From: Siphonodentalium dalli
Lineage: Eukaryota > Mollusca > Scaphopoda > Gadilida > Siphonodentaliidae
Direction: 5' to 3'
Assembly (NCBI GenBank): GCA_032622095.1
Contig: CP136067.1
Location: 132,063,990-132,127,989 of the forward strand
DNA: 64,000 nt
This document shows, one piece after another, positions 36,501 to 51,500 of this stretch (the stretch's first letter is position 1; every line of letters begins with the position of its first letter). The notes under the pieces were generated by a model. That model made no database searches and was not told the origin of the DNA. It saw only the letters and a program-made list of their open reading frames with translations. Position numbers and translations under genes: made by a program.

Positions 36501-39500
36501 ATATAATTTGTGCTGATGAATTGACCTTTAGATTGAAGTACCTCATTTTGGTCTTGTTTAACCCTTTACCCAACAGAAGGGCCCTGTGCCAATGCATTCT
36601 CTTATATATGCGAGTCGACCATTTTTTTTGGCCAATGCATTCTCTTATATATATATGCGAGGCGACCTATGGTCGACTCGCATATATAAGAGAATGCATT
36701 GGCACAGGGCATAACTGTAACTATCACAATCTGGTCAAGGAGCCGGTTCCAATGATATCCATATTTGTATGGTTCTATTGAGACAGACCGAGATATTTTA
36801 GGCTGTTGAAGCTTTATTTCACATCACTTTAAATTACTATTACTTTGGCTTTGGGCGTAAATTATAGTGTCACCACTCCTAGTTAACCCTTTACCCAACA
36901 GAACGGCCCTGTGCCAATGCATTCTCTTATATATGCGAGTCGACCATAGGTCGTCTCGCATATATAAGAGAATGCATTGGCTTAACACATTAAAAATTAT
37001 AAAATTGTTAAAGAATATAAGAAAAAATGGTAAAAAGTGTTAAACAAATATTTTTTTTAGGCCAATGCATTCTCTTATATATGCGAGGCGACCTATGGTC
37101 GACTCGCATATATAAGAGAATGCATTGGCACAGGGCATAACTGTAACTATCACAATGTGGTCAAGGAGCCGGTTTCAATGATATCCATATTTGTATGGTT
37201 CTATTGAGACAGACCGAAGATATTTTAGGCTGTTGAAGCTTTATTTGGCCGGTTTTGAACCCTTTCATGACTTGAGCTTCCTGAATGTTTGCGAAACTCT
37301 GTGCCAATGCATTCTCTTATATATGCGAGTCGACCATAGGTCGCCTTGCATATATAAGAGAATGCATTGGCCTAACAAATTTTATATTGATTTTTATAAT
37401 TGTTTAAGAATGTAAGAAAAAATTTAAATTAAAAAAAAAAAATGTAAGAAATAATGACAAAAAATTATTTTATTTTTTTAAAGAATGTAAGAAAACATGA
37501 TAAAAAATGATAACATTGTTGAAGAATGTAAGGAAAAATGATAAAATTGTTAAAGAATATATGAAAAAATGATAAAAATTGTTATAGAATGTAAGAAAAA
37601 ATGATAAAAAAAATTATATCAATTTGTTAGGCCAATGCATTCTCTTATATATGCAGGGCGACGTATGGTCGACTGACATATATATAAGAGAATGCATTGG
37701 CACAGGGTCTTTAATGTTGCGCCAGTGCAGCTCTCGCCATGAAAGTGTTAAATGTTTACATGATTCTCACTTGACGTCAAGACAATCCATTACAATATAG
37801 TTAATAGTTCATTAATGTCCTATAACTTGAAATACCTGTTGCGACTGGTGAATAAGCCAAACAAGATCATAGTTTATTTCGTTGTGCTCCCTGATTGGCT
37901 AAAGTCTTATAACAGACAATCGCTCATGTAAGATTGCAGAAATCCCCATGTTTACTGGGCCTATAAAGGATTTTCCGAGTTTTCTGTATGCAGTTGCACG
38001 TGTTAGGATAAAATTGTAGTTTTTGTAGACATAAGTAGCTCTAGTCACCGACCACTTTTGGGACATGGGTCATCATTATGTTCTTCTATTCAATATAGCT
38101 TTTGATCACAAAATTAATCCCCAGTTCATTATTAACCGACTTTCTATATACATGTAGGAGAGATGCCACCTCCTCTGTGAACACAGTAATCCCATAACAA
38201 GGATATGGACGAGTAATGACAGCTGCGATTTGTTTGCATTGTTTCTGGATGCTCATGAAGAACATTAAGCAATGAAGTATATCTACCTATATTTTAGTGT
38301 GCGTTTTATTTTGGACTGTCGGATTAAACGAAAATTGGCAGAAAATATATTATTATCATTATCAATAACTAATGTTAAAGCACCAATGGATTACCATTCG
38401 TTGAAATATCAGCATTACAACCACTATTGATTAACTGTTTTCGTTTAATTATTATGGTTCTCACAAAATATTCTCTAACTATTTTAAATATCTGCACATT
38501 GCCATATTTTAAACATGCGCAGATTAAGACCAAAATAAAATGCTCAATAACATATACGTAGATATATTTTATATGTATAAGCACCCAGAGACACCAAAGT
38601 TGCATCCGTCATTACTTGTCCACTTCCTCGTTACAGGGTTCTGGGATGACTGACGCGAATGTAGGAAGTGGCAATGTCACTAGTAAAACTCTATGCACAT
38701 CAACTTATCACCTTTTGGTATCACTGGATTTAGGGAGGGAAAGCATTCGCATTTTTATAGATTACAGAATATTGTCAACCCTTTCTATACTAAATGGATT
38801 CTCTTACTTAGTTTTAAAAGTAAATATTGGAATGGTCTAGTATTCATCTGGAGGGGTGTTCAGGAAAAATAAGCAGACGACAGGTAATAAAAGTGTGGAA
38901 GGAGTCCTATTTATTGAAGGGAAAATGTTTCCAAACATTTCCAAAGGGAACTGCTCGTCAATGAGTACTTTGTATAGAGGGTTAATTGGCGAATACTTCA
39001 AGTAATCGTACAATATAATATTCCATGAAACCACACTCAGTTAGCATGAAATATACACATCATGTTTATTTTCTATTAACCCTTTCATAATGGGAGCTGC
39101 ACTGGTGCAGCATTAATTATCCTGTGCCAGTGCATTCTCTTAAATATGCGAGTCTCCAATTGGGAGCCTTGTATATATAAGAAAATGCACTGGTTTACAA
39201 GGTCAAGGTAAATATTGTTAGGCCAATGTATTCTCTTATATATGCGAGGCTCCCTATGGGAGACTTGCATATATAAGAGAATGCATTGGCACAGGGTTTT
39301 CGCAAAATTTCAGGAAGCTCCAGTCATGGAAGGGTTAACATGTTGAGTGATCTTATGAAACTGAAGCCTACACACAAATATGATTCCATGAGAATAAAGA
39401 TGTAAGTTTTAACTGCATGTACAGTAATGCCTTAAATAATCGACTCCTTAACCGCAGCAGAATTATGGGTAATTTTTCAGGATTTAGTCGGAAATATGGC

Positions 39501-42500
39501 TTGTCGAGAGCTTTACAATGAATGGCAACAAGCCATATTTCCGACTAAATCCTGAAAAATTACCCATAATTCTGCTGTGGTTAAGGAGTCGATTATTTAA
39601 GGCATAACTGTACATGTATATGATGCCATTCCACAAGGAGTGAACACAGGGTGGTTGCTAGCCCTGAGAATATGCCTGGTTATTTGCATAATGTGGTCCC
39701 CTGAAGGTGAATTTAGTGATGCTACCCCGCACAGCAGGTTTGTATCATGAATTCACCTTCTGGGGACCTCATTCTGCATAGGCCTGATCTTCTCTGGAAA
39801 GTATCTTTATTATCAAAGTATAAATAAGTTTTTTTTAATTTTCTTTTTTTGGTTTAGTTTCCTCAATATCCCCAAATTGGCTGAAGACACAATGCATAAT
39901 CGAGGTGGCCGATGGGTGGACATCACCATTTTCACCATCTGGGAACTTAAATCTTTGTCTAGGTCTCCCATAGCAGATGAGGTCATGCAGAATGAGGTCT
40001 CCAGAGGATGAATTTTGTGATGCTAGCCCACTGTGCAGGGTAGTGACACTAAATTCACCCTCTGGGGACCTCATTCTGCAAATGTCCGGCACCATATTTT
40101 CAGGCTCGGTGGATGTGATGTACCTCGAGACATTGAGTTTCATAACTGAACAATGTAATAAAAGTTTTATTTTTATCCTTTTTTTTGCAGGGAAAGCCCA
40201 TTGTATCTCATGATTATGTCTTCTGGTGCGGAGATTTTAATTATAGAATTAATATGCCGAATGATGAAGTCAAAGAGATGGTAGCTGAAATGAATTGGCC
40301 GGCACTGCATGCATGCGACCAATTAAATCAGCAGCGTGAGGAGAACAAAGTAAGTGTTGTATAAGTGCCATGGCTGAAACCACAACATTTTATATTCAGT
40401 CATTAACACCCTTTCCATACTAAATGGATCCTCCCATTCAGCTATAAAAGTATAAACTGGAAAGGTCTATTTTTCATTGGGAGGGGTGTTCCGGTGATAT
40501 AAGCAGACAACATACAATAGAGAGTGCAGAAATAATCCAACTCATTGATTAGTGTGAAATGTTCAGATAATAAGTTCAACAATGATCTATGGTCATTTGT
40601 TGAACTTATAGCAACCACAAGCGCGCGATGCGCACGTTGGTTCTTATACCTTAGGCACAGGTGAGTGATGACAACATATATTTTTTTCTATATTTTCTAT
40701 AGCGTTGAGCATTTTTTTGTGAAATTGACACGTGACTTCTGGTTAGCAACTATCTGGAGATTATTAAATTGCGGAATCTGCAGTGGACCAAACGAGATGA
40801 AAATAAAATGTCAACTTCACAGATGGAACCTTGAGTAAATAATTTGTTTTTTATCCTTTTATTTGTCAGACATTCCAAGGGTTTCATGAAGGAGAACTCA
40901 ATTTTGCACCAACATATAAATATGACCAGTTCTGTGATGATTACGATACGAGTGAGAAACATCGGACACCAGCGTGGACGGATCGAGTTCTCTGGCGCAG
41001 GATGCCGTGGCTAAAGGCTGATGGTTAGTAGTCATTTCATCGTTGGCATTTAACCCTTTCATGAATGGAGCTTCATGAAAGTTTGCGAAAACACTCTGAC
41101 AATACATTTTCTTAAATAGGGAGCCTCGCATTTATATAAGAGAATACATTGGCCTAACAATATTTACCTTGATCGTGTAAGCGAGTGTATTCTCTTACAA
41201 ATCTGAGGCTCTCTATGGAAGCTTATATGTATAAGATAATGCACTGGCACAGGGTCTTTAATGCTGCACCAGCGCAGCTCCCGTCATGAAAGGGTATAGA
41301 TGGTGTATCTCTTCTCTGAACTTTCTGTATAGAATCGGAATGTATAAAACAATAATTAAAATTGAGCAAAACCATTCAACACAAGCCAAGCATCTGTCAC
41401 TACTATAAAGGTATTCATTTTTTTCTTCAAATTATTGTTCATGATCATGGACTGAAAATGTGTCTATTTTTAGAACATTACACCATTTTTCTTTGTCTTG
41501 AAAACTTTTAATACGTGCAACATCAGATGTTTCCATTGTTTGTAATGTGCCATGAAAACTTCATAGAAATTATGTTGTTAAGTGCTATCAGGAAGCTCTG
41601 GACAGTGTATTTTTAACTTTAAAGCCACATGGAGGTTTGCGCTCCAAAATACACCTAATAATATTCGCTATCGATAAATTGCTGAACTACCTTTCTACGA
41701 CCTTTATGTCCGAGTAAGACGCAATGAAGTAATCAAAAATACAACTTCAAACACAAAAAGTGGACCCCGAGCAAAAACTGTGCCATTGTAATCATTTGTA
41801 ATCATTGGAATTCTGGAATCTGATACCGAACAACGTATATTGCGTCATCTTAACATAAAACTATTTAAAAACTTCACGCACTGCCTTCTCTTTATTTTAA
41901 TCATTGAAATTATGAAGTATCATAAACATTTTAGAGTGACGACAGCTCGAGATTTTCTTCCCATTGTCTAGAGTTGAAAATTTATCGAAAAATGTAAGTT
42001 ACAAAATGTGTTTTCAGCACTATATTGACAAACTTTTTCTGAAATCTTCCACGTATGTAAGGATATGTGATTTTTATCTTCCGATATTACTTTACTTTTT
42101 GCATCGAGTTCATTCTTCTCTGTAGATGAGAGATATGTCGTGTCAAATAAAACTAATATTGGATGCAGTGAATCATTTGTTTATATTTGAATTTTTTTTT
42201 GAAAAATGGGACGTATTATGTTATTGGTCTGTTGAGCAGTCTGTCTATGTCTATCCATTCGCTTTTTTCGTTTCTGGATGATAACTTTAGTAAGTCTGAA
42301 ATGAATGAAATGAAACTTGGTATATTATTTTACTAGCCCAAAATACAGGTCAAGTTCAACTTTGTGTTCCTCCGTCAATTTTCACCAGAGTTTTTGTCCT
42401 TTGTTTGATTTACCATGGGCATATTTGGCCACTTTGGTGATACTCTTGTTAACATTTGAGGCCCATATGTAGAGCTTTTCATTGAATTATTGGCCACAAT

Positions 42501-45500
42501 TTTCAAGTAGAGTGTTTCAGTAAATTATTGCTTGATACTTGATGTCCAGATGTAGAGTTTTTGGGAAAATGATTTGTTTACATTTGAAACCCAGATACGG
42601 AGAGCTTTTTACTAAATAAAATTATTAATTATAGTTGAGGACCCTGGATGGAACATTGGAGAACTACTGCTATACACCAGAGCTGAGCTGAGAACGTCAG
42701 ACCACAGGTATCAACAATCAACAACCATCTATATGTTCCAATGTTAATCAGCAGTTAATTATTTCCTGTCAGTCTAGTGGGCCATATAGCGAAACAAATA
42801 AATTTAGTAATAATTATTGAGCATCAAGAAGGCCAGAATATCATATAAAACTATTTCCGACTGAAATTTGGATTAAAGATTACCAGATATTCCCTTGTTC
42901 ACCTATCTTATCTCCATACCTATGTATGTATAGGTTTATGAGAAATAAACTGATTGAACTGATTGAAGGAGCCTTTCTGCACAATTGCAGTACCAGCATA
43001 CTTTGCTAATATTTTAACATATATCCCAAAGTCCTTCTTTCACATCTATCGCAGATTCGATCATTTCAACATTATGTCTAAAATATTTTGAAAAATAGAA
43101 TTTATTTTTATCTTCCTATCTGATTTTTTGATAAAATGAAAACAAATTAAATTAAAACCTATTATATTTTTCCTTTCCTACCATATTTCAAAGTACTCAA
43201 TCCAATTAAACACCCCTAAATTATTATTTCTTTGGCTTCGGGGGTAAACAATATCTGATTCTAGTTGAGGAACCTACCCATCAAAGAGTTATCAGATATC
43301 GATTTTTGAAGTTTGTTATTTCAATTGTTTATGGCCCAGAAACACGCCGTCAAAAGGATGGTCTTGGTCAAAATTGCTGATGAAGATGGATAACTCTTGT
43401 AATAGGGCCATATTTCGTTGAACAAAATGTTGATAAATAACACATTTTGGGAAATTTGATACATATTTGACAGTGGTTAGCATTATTTTGTTGCAATTGA
43501 TTCTGATAACTAAAGTGTATTTTGAAGAAATGTTGTTGTTGTTGTATCTTGATGATATGGGGACCCTCTGATCGGATTGAGTACCTTGAGTACAAAACAA
43601 TTATCCATAAACCAACATATAAGTGGCCTAAGGATGCATGTGTAAGTATGTTTAGCTAATCAATCATTTGTTGAAATTATCATACAAAGGTATCAAATGG
43701 TAATCATGAAACTGCTTGTCAGCGAGTAATTATAATAATTTATAAGTATTTAAAATTGACATAAGTAAGTTCACACAACCAAAAATAATGATTAGATATC
43801 ATGCTTTCTTTTCCAGTCAGTCAGTAATTGCACACTGTATATATTGATGACAGCAATGCTTACACAATACTGTTTTTCATTCCAGACCAGTTGTTGCACT
43901 ATTCGACATTGACGTTCTTGATATTGATGTGGCCCAGAAAGACCGTGTTTTGGAGGATGTTGTTTCACAGCAAGGCCCCCTGGACCGGACAGTAATATTG
44001 TCCATCGTGGAAGGGGGAGAATTCTCTGAATACATTGTTGATGAAATCATGGCATTATTTGGTGACCAAAGAGAAATTATTCTAGTCAGGTATAATGTTC
44101 GTTCACAATACCAAAGGTAACTCTGTGAGATAATGCCAAATAATATAAATTTGATAAAAGTCTGAAAAACAACTATCATCAACAAATACATGAAAAATTA
44201 GATTGACGTGGAATTACTGATAAAAGTCCAATTAGTCCAATAAGATACCAAAGTTTAATCAAAACGTGATGATAAACAGCTTTGAAAAATATTCTGAAAA
44301 TCATATTCAGACTAAAATATTTTAACTTACTACACGATTAACAATATTTGTTGTCAAATCACTGTAACAGATTTTTTTACATAACATTGGTTTCAACATG
44401 CAAAATCTATTTCTCCATGTTTTTACAAACTTTTAAATATTTTTTTGCACGTTTTCCCACTTGAGTACCTTTAAAAACGGAAAATAAATACAATTTGGTT
44501 GTTGGACTGCTTATGATGACTTTCTTATGTCATATGCACCTTACCAACTAAGCCATTGGTTCCCCGTTTCTTTGGTGAGAATGTATAATGCATAACATTT
44601 TATTAGGTATATACACAGCATGTAAATAGTGAGCGACAAGCAAAACACTCAACAATGTGGCGATTATTTTAGGAGAGTGATTTATGGTGACCAATTCAAC
44701 TCTGAAATATTGAGAGTTGAGGATTAGCAAATGGTATACCGGATGTTGTAAACAACTTCGTGGCATTTCTAACCAAAGTTTCAATAGTGGGGTCTTCCCT
44801 GTGCTGAGTGTTTTGCTTATCGCATACTCTTTACATACTCTTTGTTTACATAACATGTCGTTTGTTTAGATAACACAGAGTACTAACATGACAATAACAT
44901 GCCATTTTATCGATATTTATAGTCGGTATAAGAACAAAGTCTGTCTATATTTTAATATTCTTTCTCACGGTGGGAAATCATGTGGTTTCGAGGTTTGTGA
45001 GTACCACGCTTTGAAAATGGCCAAATTGAGTACAAACGTACAACAACATAATATATGAGGAACTGACACAAAACGTAGAATTTTGACTGTTATACGAGCA
45101 TATGCTAGATTATTTTTGTTCCAAAATACTCAGTAGTTTTCTATAACATTCTGACCAAAGTTGGCAGTCAGAGGTTCGTGGATTACACCAATTCATGCAT
45201 TTATAGGAGAATCCTTTGACTGACAACTTTGGTCAGAATGTTAGAACAAACAACTCTGAGTTTGGGGACACAAATGAGGTATTAGCTTGTTTAAAAAGTA
45301 GAATAGCATATCGTCGGTGGGCATCCAAAAGGACGTATACTACTTTTTGCAAATTTACAGGAGAAGAAAAAAACTTAATAAATCTAAAATGTGTTGTCAA
45401 AATAACAAGAATTATGTATATATAATAAGATCACACAATAGGGAATATGCCCACTATGGTTAGAGACATGAATTAAGAGCTTTTTTTTTTTAAATATTTA

Positions 45501-48500
45501 TTTTTATTGACATGTCACCAATTTTCGACGTACTTTTTTCTACATACGGGGTTTGGAATAACGGCGGGAATTTTTTTTTTAATTCCATAATGTCGTATGC
45601 TAAACATTAAAGCTGGATTATCTCGCTTCCCTTGAGTGTATCAGAACAGATCCTAGGTTCCCGCACCTTCCATTTGTGTGTGTGTTTGATATCCAATACA
45701 CTGAATACTCTGACCACCAAGGGTGTGTCTCCAAATAAATAAAATAGTTGTACGATATTTTGGAATACAAAAATTTCAGTCACCCAACCAAAATGAGATT
45801 ATACAATAATTTGGAAATAACAACTCAATAATGAGGGAAAAAGTATTTCCAGATGATTAAGGGGCACCCACTCTAATTATATTGTGTAATTTGACATGGA
45901 GAATCTGATTATGCAAAAAGTTTTTTCCTGCCAAAACCGGGTATACGTCCTTTTGGAAGCCCACCGACGATATGCTCATAGCTCCCAAAATACTATGTAA
46001 TATGTCGTATCCTAGTTTATTACCGTTTACCTAGTCTCTGGTAGCGTTTGCGATCGTGTCGGCCATTTTGAACGCATGCTATTCATCAACTCGAAACCAC
46101 ATGATTCCCGATTTGTTTTTTCATTTTATGGCGGTTTTAACAGATGTGACTATTTTAACAGCAATACACACTGCCTATCATATATCTAAAGGATGATGCA
46201 CTAACGGGATGTGGTTTATTTCAGGTTTGTAGATGAGGATTTGTGGTTAACTTACAAATATAGTCAGCATGCCCTGGAAGCCATTAAACTCAACCAAACA
46301 AAGGTTTGTTTTCTAACGATCACAATTATATTTATCGCAAATATTCAAGGCATTCAGCAGAAAAACATTTTTTATAAAATCACAATTTTATCCGTATTAA
46401 AGTATCGTGAAACACTCCTCTGAAGTTTTCCAGACAGAATAACGAATAATCATGCCTAAATAACTTATTTTCATAAATTTTATATCCAAATAGTCAGACT
46501 ACAGCATTATTTTTAGAAACAAATTACATGTAGTGACTACTATTTTTCCGCCAAGGAGAAGCCCTCAACTGAACTATATGGATTACGTCTCCGGCCTTGT
46601 GTCAATCAGGAGGGTTAAAATTTTATTGCTGTGCCGACCCACTCACACCCGTGTCCAGATTAGTCTCGCATGAATACACCCGCATTCTATCTATTGTCTA
46701 GTCAGTTTTTATTCCTCCTCGCCAGGACAGGATCGTTTCTATTTTCTCAAGGTTGTATCTTTCTGTGTTGCGAGTTTATCGACTCAATATTTATTGTTGA
46801 TATTACATACTTGCAATTTATTGTACCCGATAGTTAATTAATATTTCTCACATCCGAAACAGGAACTTTTTTCGTTTCACTGTATCCGTAATTTGTTTCC
46901 GTGTTTTCTGTTTTCCTCAAGACGGCTTTATCTTCCAACAATTGGCATTAAGATGGCCATCTTGACAATGACTAAAGAAGCACATAGCTTACTTGTGGCA
47001 AAACCACATAGTGCATATTGTGCCACACATACGGCGTGATGACTATCATGACTTACAATTGAGGACGCAATGTAGTACGGTATGCGATATCTCCTAATTT
47101 CGTGCTACACGTGTTTCACTTTACATAAGTTTCCGTCGACTCGCTTCGGTTATTTCGTAAGTTCCGTTGCTTTGTATCCTAATGTATACTGCCAAATCAT
47201 ACATGGCACTGCTCTGTTAATTCGCAGAAAGTTGCACAGGACAGCCATATCCTCCTTTGTAATAATTTACATGAATAAATACGAAAGATAGTACTTGTTA
47301 TCACTATCAGATGACAATTCACATTTCTTTCGACTGAGCGATCTGTAACATTGTTTTAACGATCAATACCTGCGAATCTACGCCCGCCAGTATGTATGAG
47401 CGCGTGGTCTTGTTAGCCACATGGCAAATGTAATAACACATTACATCGACTTCAAGGTATTTAGAAAATTCTGCCTTGTCTATCACGATTAAATATCATA
47501 TAACTCATTGTATCATCAGTACAATAGTTACTAACACTCCGTAACAGGGGGATGGTATTCGTTATCACATATCTAACCACACTTCAAATTGATGTGTTGT
47601 CTGACGTTCTAAATATTGTGTTGCATTCTTTACATCCATGTATGTGCAGTTTGGGTTCCTACGAACTATTGTTCACCAACTGCAATGTAGTGAAAACTTT
47701 GTAGCCTGACACTAAGCCATCTTACCGTAGGCTCTATCTAATATGCCTCGGCATGGGCGAGCTTGCAATAATGTATTGCACGCCGTAATAGTTCCATACA
47801 TTGTACATGACAGTCATATGGTATCAGGGCCCCATGTATGCTGTCAGAACTGACTACTAGTATGCTTACATATGGTGAACAGTTTTCATCCCAATACTGA
47901 CATGCTTTGCAGTTTCATCAGTGAATGATAACGGCAAACAGCGAAATAGAAAGAATACATATTGTCACGTGCTCCAGATTCACTGCCAATAGTCTTTCCA
48001 GTAGAGACAATCACTTGGCTCACTAACTTCTATTTCCACATATATCAAAACGATATTCTGCCAAATAGCTTTCACTCGTGTATGATGCGCAGTTACATGC
48101 AACACATTTATATTGCGCAGAATATCAGAAAGGACTGCATTTATATTGTTACATGTCTAAAGCGAGCTTACATGCGCAGCGTTTATATTGCGCACATCTA
48201 CTGCCAATATATTTCCGAAACCGGCCAAGACATGGCTCTTCGTCTATTGTCACATATCCACTGATTATGTGACAAAACGATTCGATACAATCATGACGAA
48301 AATGAAGGCATTCGTATCTTCACGTCCGCTGTAAGCGCACTTTCCTAAAGGAAACCGCCTAGTTCTTGCCTATGTGCATTCGGAACTCATCGTCCTCATA
48401 TACGAGAAAAGACAGTATCTTACCTGTCATAGCAGGTAAGATCACGTGGCCAGGGGTATAACGTGATTTTATATTAACCTTACTTTATCCTCAATAACCT

Positions 48501-51500
48501 AGGTTGTGTTGTGTTATGTATATTAACCTTGCTTTGTTATAACTAACAGCATGTCTTGCAGTCGAACATGATTCGAATTTGATGGCCACACACCGTGCAG
48601 GTTGCTCATTCACGGGTGTATTACTTGTTATAGTTGGGTAAGGGCATCTTAGTCAATGATTACCTACTTTGAGCAACCGTACCAGTCTTTACCTCGGGCA
48701 GGACCAGTTCTGGCCCCCCAGGTCCTGCTACGGCAGTGTGAACCAATGGTAGGCGGGTGCTGCAAGGGGTTGATTCGGGAAACCAATCTTCACGGGCGAT
48801 TGCTCCGACACCTTTCTCTCAGGTGCCTAATGGTAGTGGCAATACGATTATTAAATTTCGAAAAAAAAAAAAATTCACATCGATATACTATTATTCCACA
48901 TAGAGTGAAATTTCCATCAGTATTTTGATTTCGGCCTGGATTCCTGCCACGAAGATCTGTTTATAGGCCACCACAATTATTGGGCACCTGGGAGTAGCCT
49001 TTGGCGGCTGTTCTGGGTGGGGAAGACTCGTTGTCACGTGACGCTCTTGCTCTCATAGACATAGCGCACCAGCCAAATGGCCTTCTGACTCTTCCCCATG
49101 GTGCAGTGGCCCACATCATTACAAGATGGGGTCCAGTCGATCCCCTGGAATCGTAATACCTTCGGGATACATCCGGGCCTGCTCCTCCGCCGTCATGCGA
49201 TCATAGTGGTATGTCATCGACATTTATTCCAGTTTGGTCAGGACCACCTGCATTTGGGGGATTCCATGGAAGGGGCTTCCTCTGATCAAATGGCTCATCA
49301 GAACTTATTCCCTCTGGCCTTGGGGGCGCAGCTTGATGATGCCCCAGAATTTGAGGGGGTGACCTTGGACAGGACATAGCTACTTATCCCAAATGCAAGA
49401 GCATTTGTCTTGCGTCGAACCATTTCAGAGTAGGCCTCTTCCACGGTCTGGTATCCCAACCTGATGCAGCCAATTCTGTTGGCTGGCGTCGATCTTGACA
49501 TGCTTCTCTGCATCGCGTGGCGTCGGCAGGTTTGACGACGATGAGCAAGAATCGCGGGTCGACAGTGGGTCACCAGGCACACTGTCGGACGAGGATTCTG
49601 ATGTTACGCTGGTAAGTGATTTTGTACAGGATGAGGATACAGGTTGATATCTTATATTGCTTCATTTAATTCAACAATTTGCGAGTATTTATCTCAGTCA
49701 GGAAAGATCCAGCACTGTAGCCTTTGGAGGATGTTCTGGGTGGGGAAGTGAAGAGTTGTTGCGTGCCTCCAAGAGCTGCTCCAGCCTTCTGCCTCTTCCC
49801 CACGGTGCAGTGGCCCACATCTCCACAGATGGGGTCCAGCCACTCCCCTGGAATCGTACACCTTCGGGATACCTCTAGGCCACTCCTCCACCGGTAGGTT
49901 GAATGTTCTGGGTGGGGAAGACTCGTTGTCACGTGACGCTCTTGCTCTCATAGACATAGAGCACCAGCCAAATGGCCTTCTGACTCTTCCCCATGGTGCA
50001 GTGGCCCACATCATTACAAGATGGGGTCCAGTCGATCCCCTGGAATCGTAATACCTTCGGGATACATCCGGGCCACTCCTTCACCGGTAGGAAAGAAAGG
50101 CTGAATGATCTGGGTGGGGAAGACTTGTTGCGTGCCTCCAAGAGCTGCACCAACCAGCCTTCTATCTCTTCCCCACGGTGCAGTGGCCCACATCTCCACA
50201 CGATGGGGTCCAATCTCCTGGAATCGTAATACCTTCGGGATACCTCCAGGCCACTCCTTCACCGGTCATTTTGCAATTTTGATCATTCTGCTACATTTGA
50301 TCATTTCGAAATGTACCCGACACTCGTTATGTGCGCCATCATAGATCACTGATGCTTCTATGCTTGTTCATCAAGTCCTCAGTGGTGTTCTCTAATCCCA
50401 TATATACTGGTATGCAATGATACCTTGGATCATGATGGCGTTCCCTGCTTTCTACATTATACGAGGCTGGAGTACAGATGTGTGGCATGATATAATGAAA
50501 CCTCATACCTCGCTATGATATCTGCAGCATATCATTTTTATATCTGGTTTGTGTATCACAGGGAGCAATTTACTTTCGATATCTGATTAGCAAATAATCT
50601 CACATTGACATGATTAGATAGCATTTTTATAACATCATACATGTATAAAAAATTCCTCGCTATTACCGGTATTCACATTTCAGTGGCAAATCGCGATGCG
50701 ATTCCAGTTAATTTGCTCCCTGGTGTATCATAAGCATTCTGATATCTTATGGCATACACAATGGCTGCATGTGACATCAGTTCATAATGTGAACTGTCGA
50801 GAGAGCGAAGAAGATAACAAAGAGAATAGGATGCAGCAAAGTTATACTTGCTCGGTTGTCTCGCTAGCATGAATTCTATGGCACTACCTGGGATGTTTAT
50901 TCCAAAAACAAGGGGGGGGGGGGTACACATTTGAGCAATGTCGTAATCTGAATTGGGAGCTCTTTCACGTAACATAATCATATCTGATTCATGACTAAAT
51001 CACATTTACATGAATCCTGTTTCGGAAGAGTACATTCCCATCGAATTTGGATATTAATTAACTTTATTGCTCGTGCCTCCTCCTGGGCTTGCATTCTAAT
51101 CCATATAGTTCAGTTGAGGGCTTCTCCTTGGCGGAAAAATATAATATTTATAAATAATATTACTTTTTCCTTAAGGGAAGCCCGAAACTGAACTATCATA
51201 GATCCCTCCCATGGTGGTGCCATTCCCAACCCCGCGACTCGCAAATCTCATGATTAAGTCGGAAATAAAAAACTGACTAGACAATAGATAGAATGCGGGT
51301 GTATTCATGCGAGACTAATCTGGACACGGGTGTGAGTGGGTCGGCACAGCAATAAAATTTTAACCCTCCTGATTGACACAAGGCCGGAGACGTAATCCAT
51401 ATAGTTCAGTTTCGGGCTTCCCTTAAGGAAAAAGTTATATTATTTATAAATATTATATATCTATAGACCCAATTATTATCGTAATGTTTATGTCTAATAA

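Larger units (their letters stand above)
46541..51458 (+). mobile_element. DIRS-like retroelement fossil, second family (4.9 kb)
   Basis: The left inverted terminal repeat (about 46541-46720) starts TATTTTTCCGCCAAGGAGAA. The right one (about 51270-51458) is complementary except for its outer end, TTCCTTAAGGAAAAAG. An internal complementary region at about 51097-51196 equals the two outer ends joined and inverted. This is the DIRS arrangement. The terminal core CTGAACTATATGG is shared with the family at 53616-58792, but the outermost ends differ. The interior has no reverse transcriptase or recombinase I can recognise, so it is broken or non-autonomous. It carries a tandem repeat region and a later hAT MITE. 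Confidence 0.7.
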
